Source: CAVLDP01 sp963661945 (GTDB lineage: Bacteria > Bacillota > Clostridia > Lachnospirales > Lachnospiraceae). From it: 64,000 bases of DNA. Below the pieces are notes generated by a model, which worked only from the letters and a program-made list of their open reading frames with translations, was not told where the DNA came from and searched no databases. The position numbers and the translations under genes were made by a program. The stretch covers positions 108,890 to 172,889 of the forward strand of contig CAVLDP010000002.1 of NCBI GenBank assembly GCA_963661945.1, written 5' to 3'. This document shows positions 25,736 through 34,931 of this stretch, piece by piece. Position 1 is the stretch's first letter. Every line of letters begins with the position of its first letter.

Positions 25736-27640
25736 CTAGCCCAAAATCCTCAAAAAATCATTAGAATTCAGTGGTCTGGAGTAATAATAGCCTTGCAGAT
25801 ATTTCACCTTGTGCTTCACCAAATAGTCTACCTGTTCTTTCGTCTCTACTCCTTCTGCAACAATAGATAGACCAAGCTCATGAATCATCTCAATGCAATG
25901 ATCGAGCACAACCCTGGCCTGTTCAAAGTTCGAGGATGCAAAGCAAGGCCAAAGCAAAGACTTATCAAGCTTAATCAGGTCATATTTCTCGCCCATAAGC
26001 TGTGAGAAATTCGAATACCCAGTGCCAAAATCATCCATTGCAAAACCTAGTCCCATGGCATTCAAGGCAAGAATATTCGTCTCCAGAAGATCTGCACACT
26101 GCACAAAGGCTGACTCTGTAATCTCAAGCTTAATAAAAGAAGATGGAATCTCATACTTATCCATGCAGTTCTTCAGATGAAGGGGCAGCGTCGGATCAAT
26201 ACCTTGAATTCGGGATAAATTCACCTCAATGTAATCAATACCATGGTTCAGCCATAATCTACTGTCCGAAGCAAATTTACAAACCTTGTCAAATACAATA
26301 TCCCCAAGATCTCGAATCATCCCCTTCTTCTCAGCAATTGAGATAAAGACCTCAGGCGAGACAAAGCCAAGTGTTGTAACATCCTTCAGGCGAACCAAGG
26401 CTTCCGCCGAAGTAATTCTAGACTTGCTTGTGTTATAGATTGGCTGGAAATGAACCTCAAATCCATCCTCCAGAATAGCCTTATGCACCAGTTCTTCCAC
26501 CTTCAGATTATAGAGCATCTTCTCATGAGCTGATTCATCCATGTAGATGATCTCCTCATCCTCGACAATCTCCTCCTCAAGGGACGAGGCATATTCAATC
26601 ATATCAAGCACTTCATCTAAGGATGTACAAAGCGCTGGGCATTCTATTACAGAAACAAAATACTTCGGCTTAAGAAAGAGCCTGTCGTCATAATTATAAC
26701 GAAGTCCCTCTTCCTGATGCTCCTCTAACTTATGAAGTTCCTTCTCTGAATAGAGAATAGTACTAATGCAATTCGATCTGGTTCGATAGGTATATGGTCT
26801 TCCAAACATCTTATATCGATCCGATGCAACGGATAGAATCTTGCAGAATTCGCCATAGCCCTCTGCACTTCGAACCATAGAATTCTCAGACACTGTTGTC
26901 GTAAGAATATAAAAAGGCTTTCCACGATCAAACGCTTCCTGTACGATCTTGCAGAAGGCATTTCGATTCATGGCCGAAGGAATCTGTGAATCATTAAATT
27001 CCTTGGGATTCTCAAGAACGATATAGATACTTATTACAAGAATACATATCGCAAGTGCCGCAAGTGGAATCATCGGATACCTAATCTTCATAAAAGCGGT
27101 AAGAAGACTTATCCCTATACCAAGTGCAAAGGTAAATCGTTCTTCCTTGGAATAATCATCCTTATGAGTAATAAGAAGCAAAATATCAAATAGAAAATAA
27201 ATAAATAGAACCGCATAAGTAGCAAAAACCATAGGTCCCGAAGCAAAAGTACCCACATCAGTATCAAAAGTCGTAAGTGGGAGGAAAACAAGGCATATGA
27301 TGCCTATAAAAAGCGGAAGTCCATTTACATAAAATCTATCATAAAACCGATAGGATGAAAGCTGCCTCTTAGAATTCATGTAAAGAAAAATCTGATATCC
27401 TGTAATCAAAAGAAGAATCATCGTCAAACGATTTGCCTGTGTAAAAAAGGCAACACTTACACTCTTCGAATGAAGGCATACATACACTTCAAGAATATCA
27501 ACTAATGCAAATAGAAAAGACGAAATCAAAACGAAGGCATAATATCCCATAGAACGAAGAGGCATCGTCCTAATTCGGAAAAAGTTAATGATTACAATAC
27601 ATAGTAGAACAAGTGCCGTCACCTGTATTCCATAATACAT
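25736..27640 (-). CDS. Membrane EAL-domain c-di-GMP phosphodiesterase
   Basis: 634 residues. The first 225 form about seven hydrophobic segments, probably a membrane sensor. Residues about 230-375 look like a decayed GGDEF domain without the GGDEF sequence. The C-terminal 250 residues form an EAL domain in which the catalytic set is present: the EAL itself (SAEALVRL), Asn in EVNLS, Glu in KLEITES, DDFGTGYSN, Lys in IKLDKS, Glu in VAEGVET and Gln in QGYYYSRP. It should therefore hydrolyse c-di-GMP to pGpG. It lies 4 bases after a hydrolase gene. Its stop is only about ten bases before the Asp23 -35 box. Confidence 0.92.
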   Translation of the reverse strand: MYYGIQVTALVLLCIVIINFFRIRTMPLRSMGYYAFVLISSFLFALVDILEVYVCLHSKSVSVAFFTQANRLTMILLLITGYQIFLYMNSKRQLSSYRFYDRFYVNGLPLFIGIICLVFLPLTTFDTDVGTFASGPMVFATYAVLFIYFLFDILLLITHKDDYSKEERFTFALGIGISLLTAFMKIRYPMIPLAALAICILVISIYIVLENPKEFNDSQIPSAMNRNAFCKIVQEAFDRGKPFYILTTTVSENSMVRSAEGYGEFCKILSVASDRYKMFGRPYTYRTRSNCISTILYSEKELHKLEEHQEEGLRYNYDDRLFLKPKYFVSVIECPALCTSLDEVLDMIEYASSLEEEIVEDEEIIYMDESAHEKMLYNLKVEELVHKAILEDGFEVHFQPIYNTSKSRITSAEALVRLKDVTTLGFVSPEVFISIAEKKGMIRDLGDIVFDKVCKFASDSRLWLNHGIDYIEVNLSRIQGIDPTLPLHLKNCMDKYEIPSSFIKLEITESAFVQCADLLETNILALNAMGLGFAMDDFGTGYSNFSQLMGEKYDLIKLDKSLLWPCFASSNFEQARVVLDHCIEMIHELGLSIVAEGVETKEQVDYLVKHKVKYLQGYYYSRPLNSNDFLRILG

Positions 27641-27644
27641 AGAT

Positions 27645-28553
27645 TTACCTTTCCCTTCCTTCGTCTACTTGTTTGTTAAGGAATTCACGAACAACATCAC
27701 GATATCTGTCTCGATCAGAACTAAAACTCTCTGCATGATCTGCACCGTCAAATAGTGCAAGTTCCTTTGGACCTCTGTAAGACTCATATAATCTCATTCC
27801 ATGTTCCATTGGAATAAAGGTATCATCCTTACCATGAATAAATAGAATTGGTGTCCGATCATTCTTAAGTAAAACATGAAGTGGACATATCCTATCGTAT
27901 CGAATTCCTCGATGAATATAACTAATCCAGGAGCCGACATGCGTTAAAATTCCAGGCAAATGAAAGAGGCGCTTACACAGATACTTCGTAAGAGAATCAA
28001 GATCTGCAAAGCCGCAGTCCTCAACGAGAAAGTCAATAGAAGAATCTCTTCCTGTAGCCATAATCGATGATGCTGCACCGAGGCTTTCTCCGTGAAGTCC
28101 AATAATGATATCCTCTCCATAGTTTCTTCGAAAATAGGCAATAATATCTGTTATATCCTGGCTCTCATAATACCCCATGGAGCAAAAGCATCTCTTATTC
28201 TCTCCATGATGACGAAGGTCATAGATATAGACGTTATAGCCCAATTTATAGAAAATATTTGCGTATTTTACAGAACCGCATCGATTATAAGTATATCCGT
28301 GCGTAATAATTGCAAATTTCTTGCCTTCCTGTGGCAAAAAGGTTCCATGAATAAGGTAACCATCACGACATGTAATATTAAGTACATCCTTGGGATATTC
28401 ATCAAAGTCCTCCCAAAAGCCCTTATCACGCTCAATCCTCTCTGCTTCTTCCAAACTGGTAAGCTTAGGCTTCGAAATATAGATATAAAGCCCTAGTCCA
28501 AGCAGGAAAAGCAAAAGAATAATAATAGCAACAGCCCCTAATAAAATCGTCAT
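27645..28553 (-). CDS. Alpha/beta hydrolase with N-terminal membrane anchor
   Basis: 302 residues with one N-terminal hydrophobic helix (about 5-28) and an alpha/beta hydrolase fold: HGYTYNRCG oxyanion region, nucleophile elbow GESLGAAS, acid in FIHGKDDTFIP and the catalytic His in GADHAES. Similar Firmicutes proteins are annotated as family S9 peptidase-like or lysophospholipase-like hydrolases; substrate unknown. AGGGG lies nine bases before the ATG. It is 12 bases after the TraX-like gene and 4 before the EAL gene. Confidence 0.85.
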   Translation of the reverse strand: MTILLGAVAIIILLLFLLGLGLYIYISKPKLTSLEEAERIERDKGFWEDFDEYPKDVLNITCRDGYLIHGTFLPQEGKKFAIITHGYTYNRCGSVKYANIFYKLGYNVYIYDLRHHGENKRCFCSMGYYESQDITDIIAYFRRNYGEDIIIGLHGESLGAASSIMATGRDSSIDFLVEDCGFADLDSLTKYLCKRLFHLPGILTHVGSWISYIHRGIRYDRICPLHVLLKNDRTPILFIHGKDDTFIPMEHGMRLYESYRGPKELALFDGADHAESFSSDRDRYRDVVREFLNKQVDEGRER

Positions 28554-28565
28554 AAATAGTAACCC

Positions 28566-29339
28566 CTACAGTAAAAACTGACGTAATAAATAACATAAAA
28601 ATTCAAGCAGTAACAAATGAAGCGGATAATATAAATAAAAGAAATACTTATTCTGTCGTCCTCTGCTTCCATCATAGAAGTAAAGCGGAATTAGAGAAAC
28701 AGCAGAAAAAATTTCTATGCTTCCAAATGTAACAGTAAGGCAGGATACTGCAAGAAACATCGAGAGCATTCGATTCTGTCGAAATAAATACAGGATATAA
28801 ATGCAGAGGATTCCAGCAGCACCATAATCCGAATGTATCAAATTCGAAAGCCATAAGGAAGCCAGGAAAATTGCAATTTCAAGCAAAAAATACATCGCCT
28901 CGCTTGCCCTAGATTCAGCCTTACCTCTTCGTCTCATCTCCACTTCGTCTATTAAGATTAGCATAGCAAGACCAAGTGCCAAAGTAAAGAAAACATTAGA
29001 TTCATCCAGATAAAGATATGACCTGTAAAGCGATAAATCAAATGGAAACTCCGATATTACTGCGAACAAAAATAGTCGCATGAGATAATCCCATTTCCTT
29101 CTTGTGTGAAGGAAGCCCTCTACAAGAAGAAACGCAAAAATAGGAAATGCCATCCTCCCTATGGATCGAAGGACTGTATAAAGTCCTTCGAAGAATTCTC
29201 TCGAATCATCTGCCAATTGATAGACATACAAATAACGATATACTATCGTGGCTCCAATATGATCCAGAGTCATAGAGATGACAGCAATAATCTTCAGCAT
29301 TCCAGCTGATATTTGAAAATTATTAGAACTCGCCAGCAT
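28566..29339 (-). CDS. TraX-family membrane protein
   Basis: 257 residues with about seven or eight hydrophobic segments. The N-terminus (SAGMLKIIAVISMTLDHIGA) and the later SIGRMAFPIFAFLLVEGFLHTRRK match the TraX family, named after the F-pilin acetylase and related to membrane acyltransferases. Chromosomal copies in Firmicutes are common and stand outside conjugation loci; none is present here. The proposed start overlaps leuD by 17 bases, with only a weak ribosome binding site. Confidence 0.88.
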   Translation of the reverse strand: MLASSNNFQISAGMLKIIAVISMTLDHIGATIVYRYLYVYQLADDSREFFEGLYTVLRSIGRMAFPIFAFLLVEGFLHTRRKWDYLMRLFLFAVISEFPFDLSLYRSYLYLDESNVFFTLALGLAMLILIDEVEMRRRGKAESRASEAMYFLLEIAIFLASLWLSNLIHSDYGAAGILCIYILYLFRQNRMLSMFLAVSCLTVTFGSIEIFSAVSLIPLYFYDGSRGRQNKYFFYLYYPLHLLLLEFLCYLLRQFLL

Positions 29340-29817
29340 TGATATAATTCACCAGTCCACCAGCATCAATTAACCCTTGCATAAAAGGTGGGAAAGCCTG
29401 TCCCTGATAAGACTTACCTGTAGTCAGGTCTGTAATAAGACCAGAATCAAAATCTACGATAATCTCATCGCCATCCGAAATCTCAAGTGCAGCTTCCTTG
29501 CACTCGATAATCGGCAGTCCAATATTAATTGCATTTCGATAGAAGATACGGGCAAAGGTCTCTGCTATAACGCAAGACACACCACTTGCCTTAATCGAAA
29601 GAGGCGCATGCTCTCTAGAAGAGCCGCAGCCAAAATTCTTCGTTGCAACAATGATATCGCCCTTAGACATCTTATGCACAAATTCTGCATCAATATCTTC
29701 CATACAATGAAGTGCAAGCTCTGCAGGATCTGAGGAATTCAGATAGCGAGCAGGAATAATAACGTCTGTATCTACATTGTCGCCAAATTTAAATACTTTT
29801 CCCTTAGCGTTCTCCAT
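29323..29817 (-). CDS. leuD: 3-isopropylmalate dehydratase small subunit
   Basis: 164-residue swivelling subunit of isopropylmalate isomerase in leucine synthesis. It has FGDNVDTDVIIPARYL at the start, ATKNFGCGSSREHAP (about 58-72), and the ETFARIFYRNAINIGLP stretch. It abuts leuC, sharing one base. The short form with YLNSSD is the type found with the separate LeuC subunit in clostridia and archaea. Confidence 0.95.
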   Translation of the reverse strand: MENAKGKVFKFGDNVDTDVIIPARYLNSSDPAELALHCMEDIDAEFVHKMSKGDIIVATKNFGCGSSREHAPLSIKASGVSCVIAETFARIFYRNAINIGLPIIECKEAALEISDGDEIIVDFDSGLITDLTTGKSYQGQAFPPFMQGLIDAGGLVNYINAGEF

Positions 29818-31079
29818 TACATTACCTCCTCTGGTCCAGAAATCTTGCCTGTTATTGCAGATGCAGCTGCAACAGCTGGACTGGCAAGATAGACTTCTGA
29901 TTCCACATGACCCATTCGACCTACGAAGTTACGATTGGTCGTAGATACACATCTCTCTCCAGATGCCATAACACCCATATGTCCACCTAAGCATGGACCA
30001 CAGGTTGGAGTAGAGACGATAGCGCCAGCCTCAATAAAGGTACGAAGGAAGCCTGCTTCCATAGCATCCATATAGATCTTCTGAGTTCCTGGAATAATAA
30101 TGCAGCGAACTCCAGCAGCCACCTTCTTGCCCTTAAGAATACGAGCAGCAGTCTCAAGATCCTCGAATCGACCATTGGTACAAGAACCAATTACAACCTG
30201 ATCAATCTTAACCTCTCCCACTTCATCAATGGTATGTGTATTCTCTGGCAAATGAGGAAATGCAACTGTTGACTTCAGTTCTGATAAATTAATCTCTATC
30301 ACTTCATCATAGATCGCATCGGCATCTGCTTCAAAGATCTTATAAGCTCTAGTGCTATGCTCCTTAAGATATGCCTCCGTCACATCATCAACAGGGAAGA
30401 TACCATTCTTAGCGCCTGCCTCAATAGCCATATTACAGATACAAAGTCTATCATCCATGGAAAGAGACTTCACACCATCGCCTGTAAATTCTAATGACTT
30501 ATAGAGAGCTCCATCCACGCCGATACGACCAATCAGATGAAGAATTACATCCTTACCAGATACAAAATCAGAAAGTTCTCCTGTAAGAACTACCTTAATC
30601 GCAGAAGGCACCTTGAACCATGCCTTACCAGTCGCCATACCAGCAGCCATATCGGTAGATCCAACACCTGTAGAGAATGCACCAACAGCTCCATAGGTAC
30701 AGGTATGAGAATCTGCACCAATGATACAATCCCCTGCCACACATAAGCCCTGCTCTGGAAGAAGGGCATGCTCAATTCCCATCTGTCCTACATCAAAGAA
30801 ATTCGTAATTGAGTGAGCACCTGCAAACTGTCGAACACACTTACAATGTTCTGCAGACTTAATATCCTTATTTGGTGTGAAATGATCCATAACAAGAGCA
30901 ATCTTATCCTTGTCAAAGACACCATCCACCTTCATCTTCTCAATCTCATGAATTGCAACTGGTGCTGTAATATCATTTGCAAGAACAAGATCAAGATTCG
31001 CTTCTAGCAGCTGGCCTGCCTCTACAGAATCAAGACCTGCGTGTGCAGCCAAAATCTTCTGCGTCATCGTCATTCCCAT
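29817..31079 (-). CDS. leuC: 3-isopropylmalate dehydratase large subunit
   Basis: 420 residues. The [4Fe-4S] cluster ligands are visible in GSCTNGR (about 300) and in PTCGPCLGGH (about 360). Other typical stretches are VMDHFTPN and GADSHTCTYGAVGAFSTGVGSTD. With LeuD it isomerises 2- to 3-isopropylmalate. The length (about 420 rather than 465) marks the archaeal/clostridial subgroup. AGGAGG lies nine bases before the ATG. It lies in the ilvN-ilvC-leuC-leuD unit; leuA and leuB are not in the window. Confidence 0.95.
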   Translation of the reverse strand: MGMTMTQKILAAHAGLDSVEAGQLLEANLDLVLANDITAPVAIHEIEKMKVDGVFDKDKIALVMDHFTPNKDIKSAEHCKCVRQFAGAHSITNFFDVGQMGIEHALLPEQGLCVAGDCIIGADSHTCTYGAVGAFSTGVGSTDMAAGMATGKAWFKVPSAIKVVLTGELSDFVSGKDVILHLIGRIGVDGALYKSLEFTGDGVKSLSMDDRLCICNMAIEAGAKNGIFPVDDVTEAYLKEHSTRAYKIFEADADAIYDEVIEINLSELKSTVAFPHLPENTHTIDEVGEVKIDQVVIGSCTNGRFEDLETAARILKGKKVAAGVRCIIIPGTQKIYMDAMEAGFLRTFIEAGAIVSTPTCGPCLGGHMGVMASGERCVSTTNRNFVGRMGHVESEVYLASPAVAAASAITGKISGPEEVM

Positions 31080-31111
31080 GACACAAATCCTCCTTTTTCT
31101 CTAACAAAGAA

Positions 31112-31139
31112 AGCTGTAGGAGTTAGATATCCTACAGCT
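31112..31139 (-). terminator. Stem-loop between ilvC and leuC (weak terminator or RNA processing site)
   Basis: A perfect ten-base inverted repeat, AGCTGTAGGA and TCCTACAGCT, around an eight-base loop, followed on the minus strand by TTTCTTTG. The U-tract is poor, so it may only reduce or stabilise expression of parts of the operon. Confidence 0.55.
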
Positions 31140-31169
31140 CTCAAATATCTTATACTCTTAGATACTCTC

Positions 31170-32198
31170 CTAGTTGTTGATGAACTTGTCATCCTCATTG
31201 TTCCATGAGTAGAGAGATCTAATCTGCTTACCCACTTCCTCAAGCTGATGCTCAGCATGAAGCTTACGCATTGCATTGAAGTGAACCTGAGATCCAGCAT
31301 CAGACATGTCAAGTAAGAAGTCCTTAGCAAATGTTCCATCCTGGATATCAGAAAGAACCTGCTTCATAGCCTTCTTGGTCTCATCTGTAACAATCTTAGG
31401 TCCTGTAATATAATCGCCATACTCAGCAGTATTAGAGATTGAATATCTCATGCCTGAGAAGCCTGACTGATAGATCAGATCAACGATAAGCTTCATCTCA
31501 TGAACGCACTCAAAGTATGCATTTCTAGGATCATATCCAGCTTCAACAAGTGTCTCAAATCCTGCAGTCATAAGAGCACATACACCACCACAAAGAACAG
31601 CCTGCTCACCGAAGAGGTCAGTCTCTGTCTCTGTACGGAATGTAGTCTCAAGAATACCAGCACGAGCTCCACCAATACCAGCACCATATGCAAGTGCCAT
31701 CTCAAGAGCCTTACCTGTTGCATCCTGCTCTACAGCAACTAAGCAAGGTGTACCCTTGCCAGCCTGATACTCAGAACGAACAGTATGACCAGGAGCCTTA
31801 GGTGCGATCATAGTTACATCAACATCAGCTGGTGGCTTGATGCATCCAAAATGAATATTGAAACCATGAGCAAACATAAGCATGTTGCCAGCCTCAAGGT
31901 TTGGCTCGATGTCCTTCTTGTACATTGCAGCCTGCTTCTCATCATTAATAAGAATCATGATGATGTCAGCCTTCTTAGCTGCCTCAGCAGCTGTATAAAC
32001 AGTAAGTCCCTGCTTCTCTGCCTTAGCCCATGACTTAGAGCCCTCATAAAGACCAATGATAACATTGCATCCAGACTCCTTCAGGTTCAGTGCATGTGCA
32101 TGTCCCTGGCTACCATAGCCGATGATTGCAATGGTCTTACCCTCGAGAAGAGATAAATTACAATCTTCCTGATAAAAAATTCTTGCTTCTTGTGACAT
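31170..32198 (-). CDS. ilvC: Ketol-acid reductoisomerase
   Basis: NADPH-dependent enzyme of isoleucine and valine synthesis. The 342-residue class I protein has the Rossmann motif GYGSQGHAHALNLK, MIAPKAPGHTVR, and the C-terminal domain with the metal ligands in ETETDLFGEQ. The frame is open ten codons further, but AGGAGG lies nine bases before the ATG at 32198, so I use that start. It is 22 bases after ilvN. Confidence 0.97.
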   Translation of the reverse strand: MSQEARIFYQEDCNLSLLEGKTIAIIGYGSQGHAHALNLKESGCNVIIGLYEGSKSWAKAEKQGLTVYTAAEAAKKADIIMILINDEKQAAMYKKDIEPNLEAGNMLMFAHGFNIHFGCIKPPADVDVTMIAPKAPGHTVRSEYQAGKGTPCLVAVEQDATGKALEMALAYGAGIGGARAGILETTFRTETETDLFGEQAVLCGGVCALMTAGFETLVEAGYDPRNAYFECVHEMKLIVDLIYQSGFSGMRYSISNTAEYGDYITGPKIVTDETKKAMKQVLSDIQDGTFAKDFLLDMSDAGSQVHFNAMRKLHAEHQLEEVGKQIRSLYSWNNEDDKFINN

Positions 32199-32220
32199 AA
32201 TCTTTTTCCTCCTAATATCA

Positions 32221-32721
32221 TTATTCAATAATGACTACGTCTTTTGTGCCTCTGCTGAGGCCAGTCAAACCGGTGCGGGCAAGTTCAAGTATTTCATAAT
32301 CCTCTAACATATCAAGGAAAGACATAAGCTTCTCCTGATGTCCGGTAACTTCAAGTACCATAGAATCATGAGTAACATCCACAACCTTGCCGTGAAAAAT
32401 CTCGGTAATTGTAAGTACTGCCTGTCGATCAGAATCCTGAGCGCTAATCTTCACCAGCATCAGTTCTCTCTTCACAGATTCCGTAGGCTGTAAGATCTTG
32501 ATGTCAACAACATCCTCAAGCTTAGCAAGCTGCTTCTCAATCTGTTCGAGAATCTGCTCATCTCCTGTTGTAACAATGGTCATCCTGGTAAATCTAGGAT
32601 CTGCTGTAACGCCAGCAGAAAAACTATCAATATTATATCCACGACGACTAAAAAGTCCGGAGACATGACTAAGGACACCTGGAGTGTTCTCAACCAATAT
32701 AGACAATACCTGTGTTCTCAT
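32221..32721 (-). CDS. ilvN: Acetolactate synthase small (regulatory) subunit
   Basis: 166 residues with the N-terminal ACT domain (VLSILVENTPGVLSHVSGLFSRRGYNI pattern, about 4-75) and the C-terminal ALS_ss domain. It binds valine and controls the catalytic subunit IlvB. No ilvB is adjacent: this gene is the first of the operon and is preceded only by a promoter, which is unusual because ilvB-ilvN pairs are common. The catalytic subunit must be elsewhere. Confidence 0.95.
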   Translation of the reverse strand: MRTQVLSILVENTPGVLSHVSGLFSRRGYNIDSFSAGVTADPRFTRMTIVTTGDEQILEQIEKQLAKLEDVVDIKILQPTESVKRELMLVKISAQDSDRQAVLTITEIFHGKVVDVTHDSMVLEVTGHQEKLMSFLDMLEDYEILELARTGLTGLSRGTKDVVIIE

Positions 32722-32761
32722 GAATTGTGAAAACCTTTCTATCTAAACTCACACTAGAAAT

Positions 32762-32789
32762 ATTCTATCATTTCCAATATATAAGTCAA
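32762..32789 (-). promoter_or_regulatory. Promoter of the ilvN-ilvC-leuC-leuD operon
   Basis: Minus-strand -35 TTGACT (32784-32789) and -10 TAGAAT (32762-32767), spacer 16. It overlaps the last codons of the phosphopantetheinyl transferase gene. I see no T-box or leader peptide between it and ilvN. Confidence 0.7.
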
Positions 32790-33415
32790 CCAAAATAGAC
32801 CTCACTTGCCAAAAATTGATTTCCAAAATCTGAAGGAAGTTCTTCAGAGACAAGGGAGATGGTAAGTCCATCCTCCACCATTGTCTCTCTCCCCCTCGCC
32901 TTCCATTCATTTACCGGAATGGAAATGACATCAGTAAGAGAACAGCCTAAATACTTCGCATAAGCTTCCTTCAAGGTCCAGAGCCTGTAGAAATCATCAA
33001 TCGTATGGATTTCAGAGCATTCTACAGGTGAGAAAAACCGCTCCGCCATGGAATAGGCTCGTTCAAAAGACAGATGTCTAACCTGATATTCTTCTATATC
33101 AATACCGATTTCTCGATTGGAAAGGGCAAGGAAGACGAAATTGCCACTATGAGAAATAGAATAATGAAAATTCTCTACTCCACGAAGTGACGTCTTCCCA
33201 TAGGGATTAACTTCATAATCATAAGGTTCCAAAATCCCATGTCGCCTAAAGACCTCCTCCAGAAGCAATCCTGTGCATAGCGACTGCATTCTCACCTTCT
33301 CCACATGGCAAGAAAGGACCTTGCCTCTCCTATAATCGCTAAGCGATTGTAAGCAGGTAGCAAGGTCCTTATTCTCTAATGCATGATCAATTCGGCAGAA
33401 ATATACCTGAATCAT
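32786..33415 (-). CDS. 4'-phosphopantetheinyl transferase (Sfp type)
   Basis: 209 residues. It transfers the phosphopantetheine arm from CoA to a serine of carrier proteins. The two Sfp-family motifs are present: EIGIDIEEY with the metal-binding Asp and Glu (about 104-112) and WTLKEAYAKYLG (about 148-159). The start at 33415 is three bases after AGGAGG, a short spacing, but earlier in-frame starts lie in the preceding gene. It follows the flavoprotein gene, whose TAG stop overlaps the ribosome binding site. No polyketide or peptide synthase gene is visible, so the partner may be an acyl carrier protein elsewhere. Confidence 0.9.
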   Translation of the reverse strand: MIQVYFCRIDHALENKDLATCLQSLSDYRRGKVLSCHVEKVRMQSLCTGLLLEEVFRRHGILEPYDYEVNPYGKTSLRGVENFHYSISHSGNFVFLALSNREIGIDIEEYQVRHLSFERAYSMAERFFSPVECSEIHTIDDFYRLWTLKEAYAKYLGCSLTDVISIPVNEWKARGRETMVEDGLTISLVSEELPSDFGNQFLASEVYFG

Positions 33416-33422
33416 AAGCCTC

Positions 33423-34790
33423 CTATAATGCAGCAATCTGATCTGCAACATAGACACCAGATGCAGATGCATGTGACAGAGAATGTGTTACACCAGAGCC
33501 ATCACCAATTACATAAAGTCCCTTATGACAGGTCTCCAGATTATCATCAATCTCAACTTCCATATTGTAGAACTTCACTTCTACGCCATAGAGAAGCGTG
33601 TCATCGTTTGCAGTACCTGGTGCAATCTTATCCAGGGCATAAATCATCTCGATAATACCATCGAGAATTCTCTTAGGAAGAACCAGTGACAAATCGCCCG
33701 GTGTCGCATTCAGAGTTGGGCGAACAGTGCCCTCTTCAATTCTCTTGGCATTAGATCTACGACCTCTCTCAAGATCGCCGAATCTCTGCACGATTACGCC
33801 ACCGCCCAACATATTCGAAAGTCTCGCGATTGATTCACCGTATCCATTGGAATCCTTAAATGGCTCCGAGAAATGCTTGGAAACCAAAAGTGCGAAATTA
33901 GTGTTGTTCGTATGCTTCGCTGGGTCTTCATAAGAATGACCATTTACGGTAACAATACCGTTGGTGTTTTCATTTACCACAGCACCATTCGGATTCATGC
34001 AGAAGGTACGAACTCTATCCTCAAACTTGGCTGTCTGATAGACAATCTTACTCTCATAGAGCTCATCGGTAAGATGAGAGAAAATCTCAGCTGGAAGTTC
34101 CACTCTGACACCGATATCCACACGATTGGATTTCTTCGACAGATTCAGATCCTCACAGACAGTTTCCATCCACTTTGAGCCTGAGCGTCCGACAGAAATG
34201 ATACATTTCTCACAGGTGTCCTCTCCGCCATCGTAGATTACCTTGTAGCCATCTGAGAGCTTCTCCACCTTGCGAATCGGTGTATAGAAATGGAAATCAA
34301 CCTGCTCCTTCATCTCATCGTAGAGATGCTCAAGCACAACATAATTCTTATCTGTTCCAAGATGTCTTACGGATGCCTCAAGAAGAGTAAGCTTATTCTG
34401 CATACAAACCTTCTTCAAAGAAGATCCAGCGGTTGAATAAAGCTTCGTTCCCTCTCCGCCATGCGACATATTAATCTCATCAACATATTTCATAAGATCA
34501 ATTGCCTTGTTCTTGCCAATATGCTCATAGAGGGTACCACCGAAATCATTGGTGATATTATACTTACCATCAGAAAATGCACCAGCTCCGCCAAAGCCAC
34601 TCATAATCGAGCAAGACTTACAATGGATGCAAGACTTCACCTTGTCTCCATCAATTGGGCAATGTCTATTCTCAAGAGGAGCGCCCTCCTCAAATACGGC
34701 AACCTTGAGATCAGGACGTTTCTGCATCAGTTCATATGCCGAAAAGATACCACCCGGTCCAGCGCCAATAATAATCACATCATATCTCAT
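33423..34790 (-). CDS. FAD-dependent oxidoreductase (COG2509 type)
   Basis: 455 residues with the dinucleotide-binding motif IIGAGPGGIFSAYEL at the N-terminus and a cysteine group CPIDGD...CIHCKSC (about 43-60) next to SGFGGAGAFSDGKY, which is characteristic of the uncharacterised FAD-dependent dehydrogenases of COG2509. The C-terminus (GLYVIGDGSGVTHSLSHASASG) closes the FAD site. The substrate is not known. The frame is open to 34898, but AAGGAGA lies about six bases before the ATG at 34790 and the GAG fold starts right there. Confidence 0.9.
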   Translation of the reverse strand: MRYDVIIIGAGPGGIFSAYELMQKRPDLKVAVFEEGAPLENRHCPIDGDKVKSCIHCKSCSIMSGFGGAGAFSDGKYNITNDFGGTLYEHIGKNKAIDLMKYVDEINMSHGGEGTKLYSTAGSSLKKVCMQNKLTLLEASVRHLGTDKNYVVLEHLYDEMKEQVDFHFYTPIRKVEKLSDGYKVIYDGGEDTCEKCIISVGRSGSKWMETVCEDLNLSKKSNRVDIGVRVELPAEIFSHLTDELYESKIVYQTAKFEDRVRTFCMNPNGAVVNENTNGIVTVNGHSYEDPAKHTNNTNFALLVSKHFSEPFKDSNGYGESIARLSNMLGGGVIVQRFGDLERGRRSNAKRIEEGTVRPTLNATPGDLSLVLPKRILDGIIEMIYALDKIAPGTANDDTLLYGVEVKFYNMEVEIDDNLETCHKGLYVIGDGSGVTHSLSHASASGVYVADQIAAL

Positions 34791-34856
34791 ATAAATTCTC
34801 CTTAGCACAAGATAGTGGGCAAAAGCCACCCAAACATCATACCATAAAATAGAGAA

Positions 34857-34896
34857 ATAAAAAAGCGCCCTCAAGCACCGAAATACCTGAGAGCGC
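34857..34896 (-). terminator. Rho-independent terminator after the GGGtGRT gene
   Basis: On the minus strand GCGCTCTCAGG and CTTGAGGGCGC (wobble and one mismatch) close a ten-base loop, followed by TTTTTTATTT. It ends the NifU-like/GGGtGRT operon. Confidence 0.88.
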
Positions 34897-34931
34897 AATT
34901 AAGTCAAAAAGCCCGAAAATATGGGATTTCT

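Noticed and set aside
26470..26960. A functional GGDEF cyclase domain in the EAL protein
   Set aside because: The region before EAL lacks the GGDEF/GGEEF loop and the metal-binding Asp, so only the phosphodiesterase call is made.
28566..29339. TraX-like gene as a sign of a conjugative element
   Set aside because: No relaxase, type IV secretion, integrase or attachment site is nearby, and the gene is embedded between metabolic genes; chromosomal TraX-like genes are common in Firmicutes.
34791..34898. A longer start for the FAD-dependent oxidoreductase
   Set aside because: The extra part covers the upstream terminator of the GGGtGRT operon and lacks a ribosome binding site; the dinucleotide-binding fold begins at 34790.
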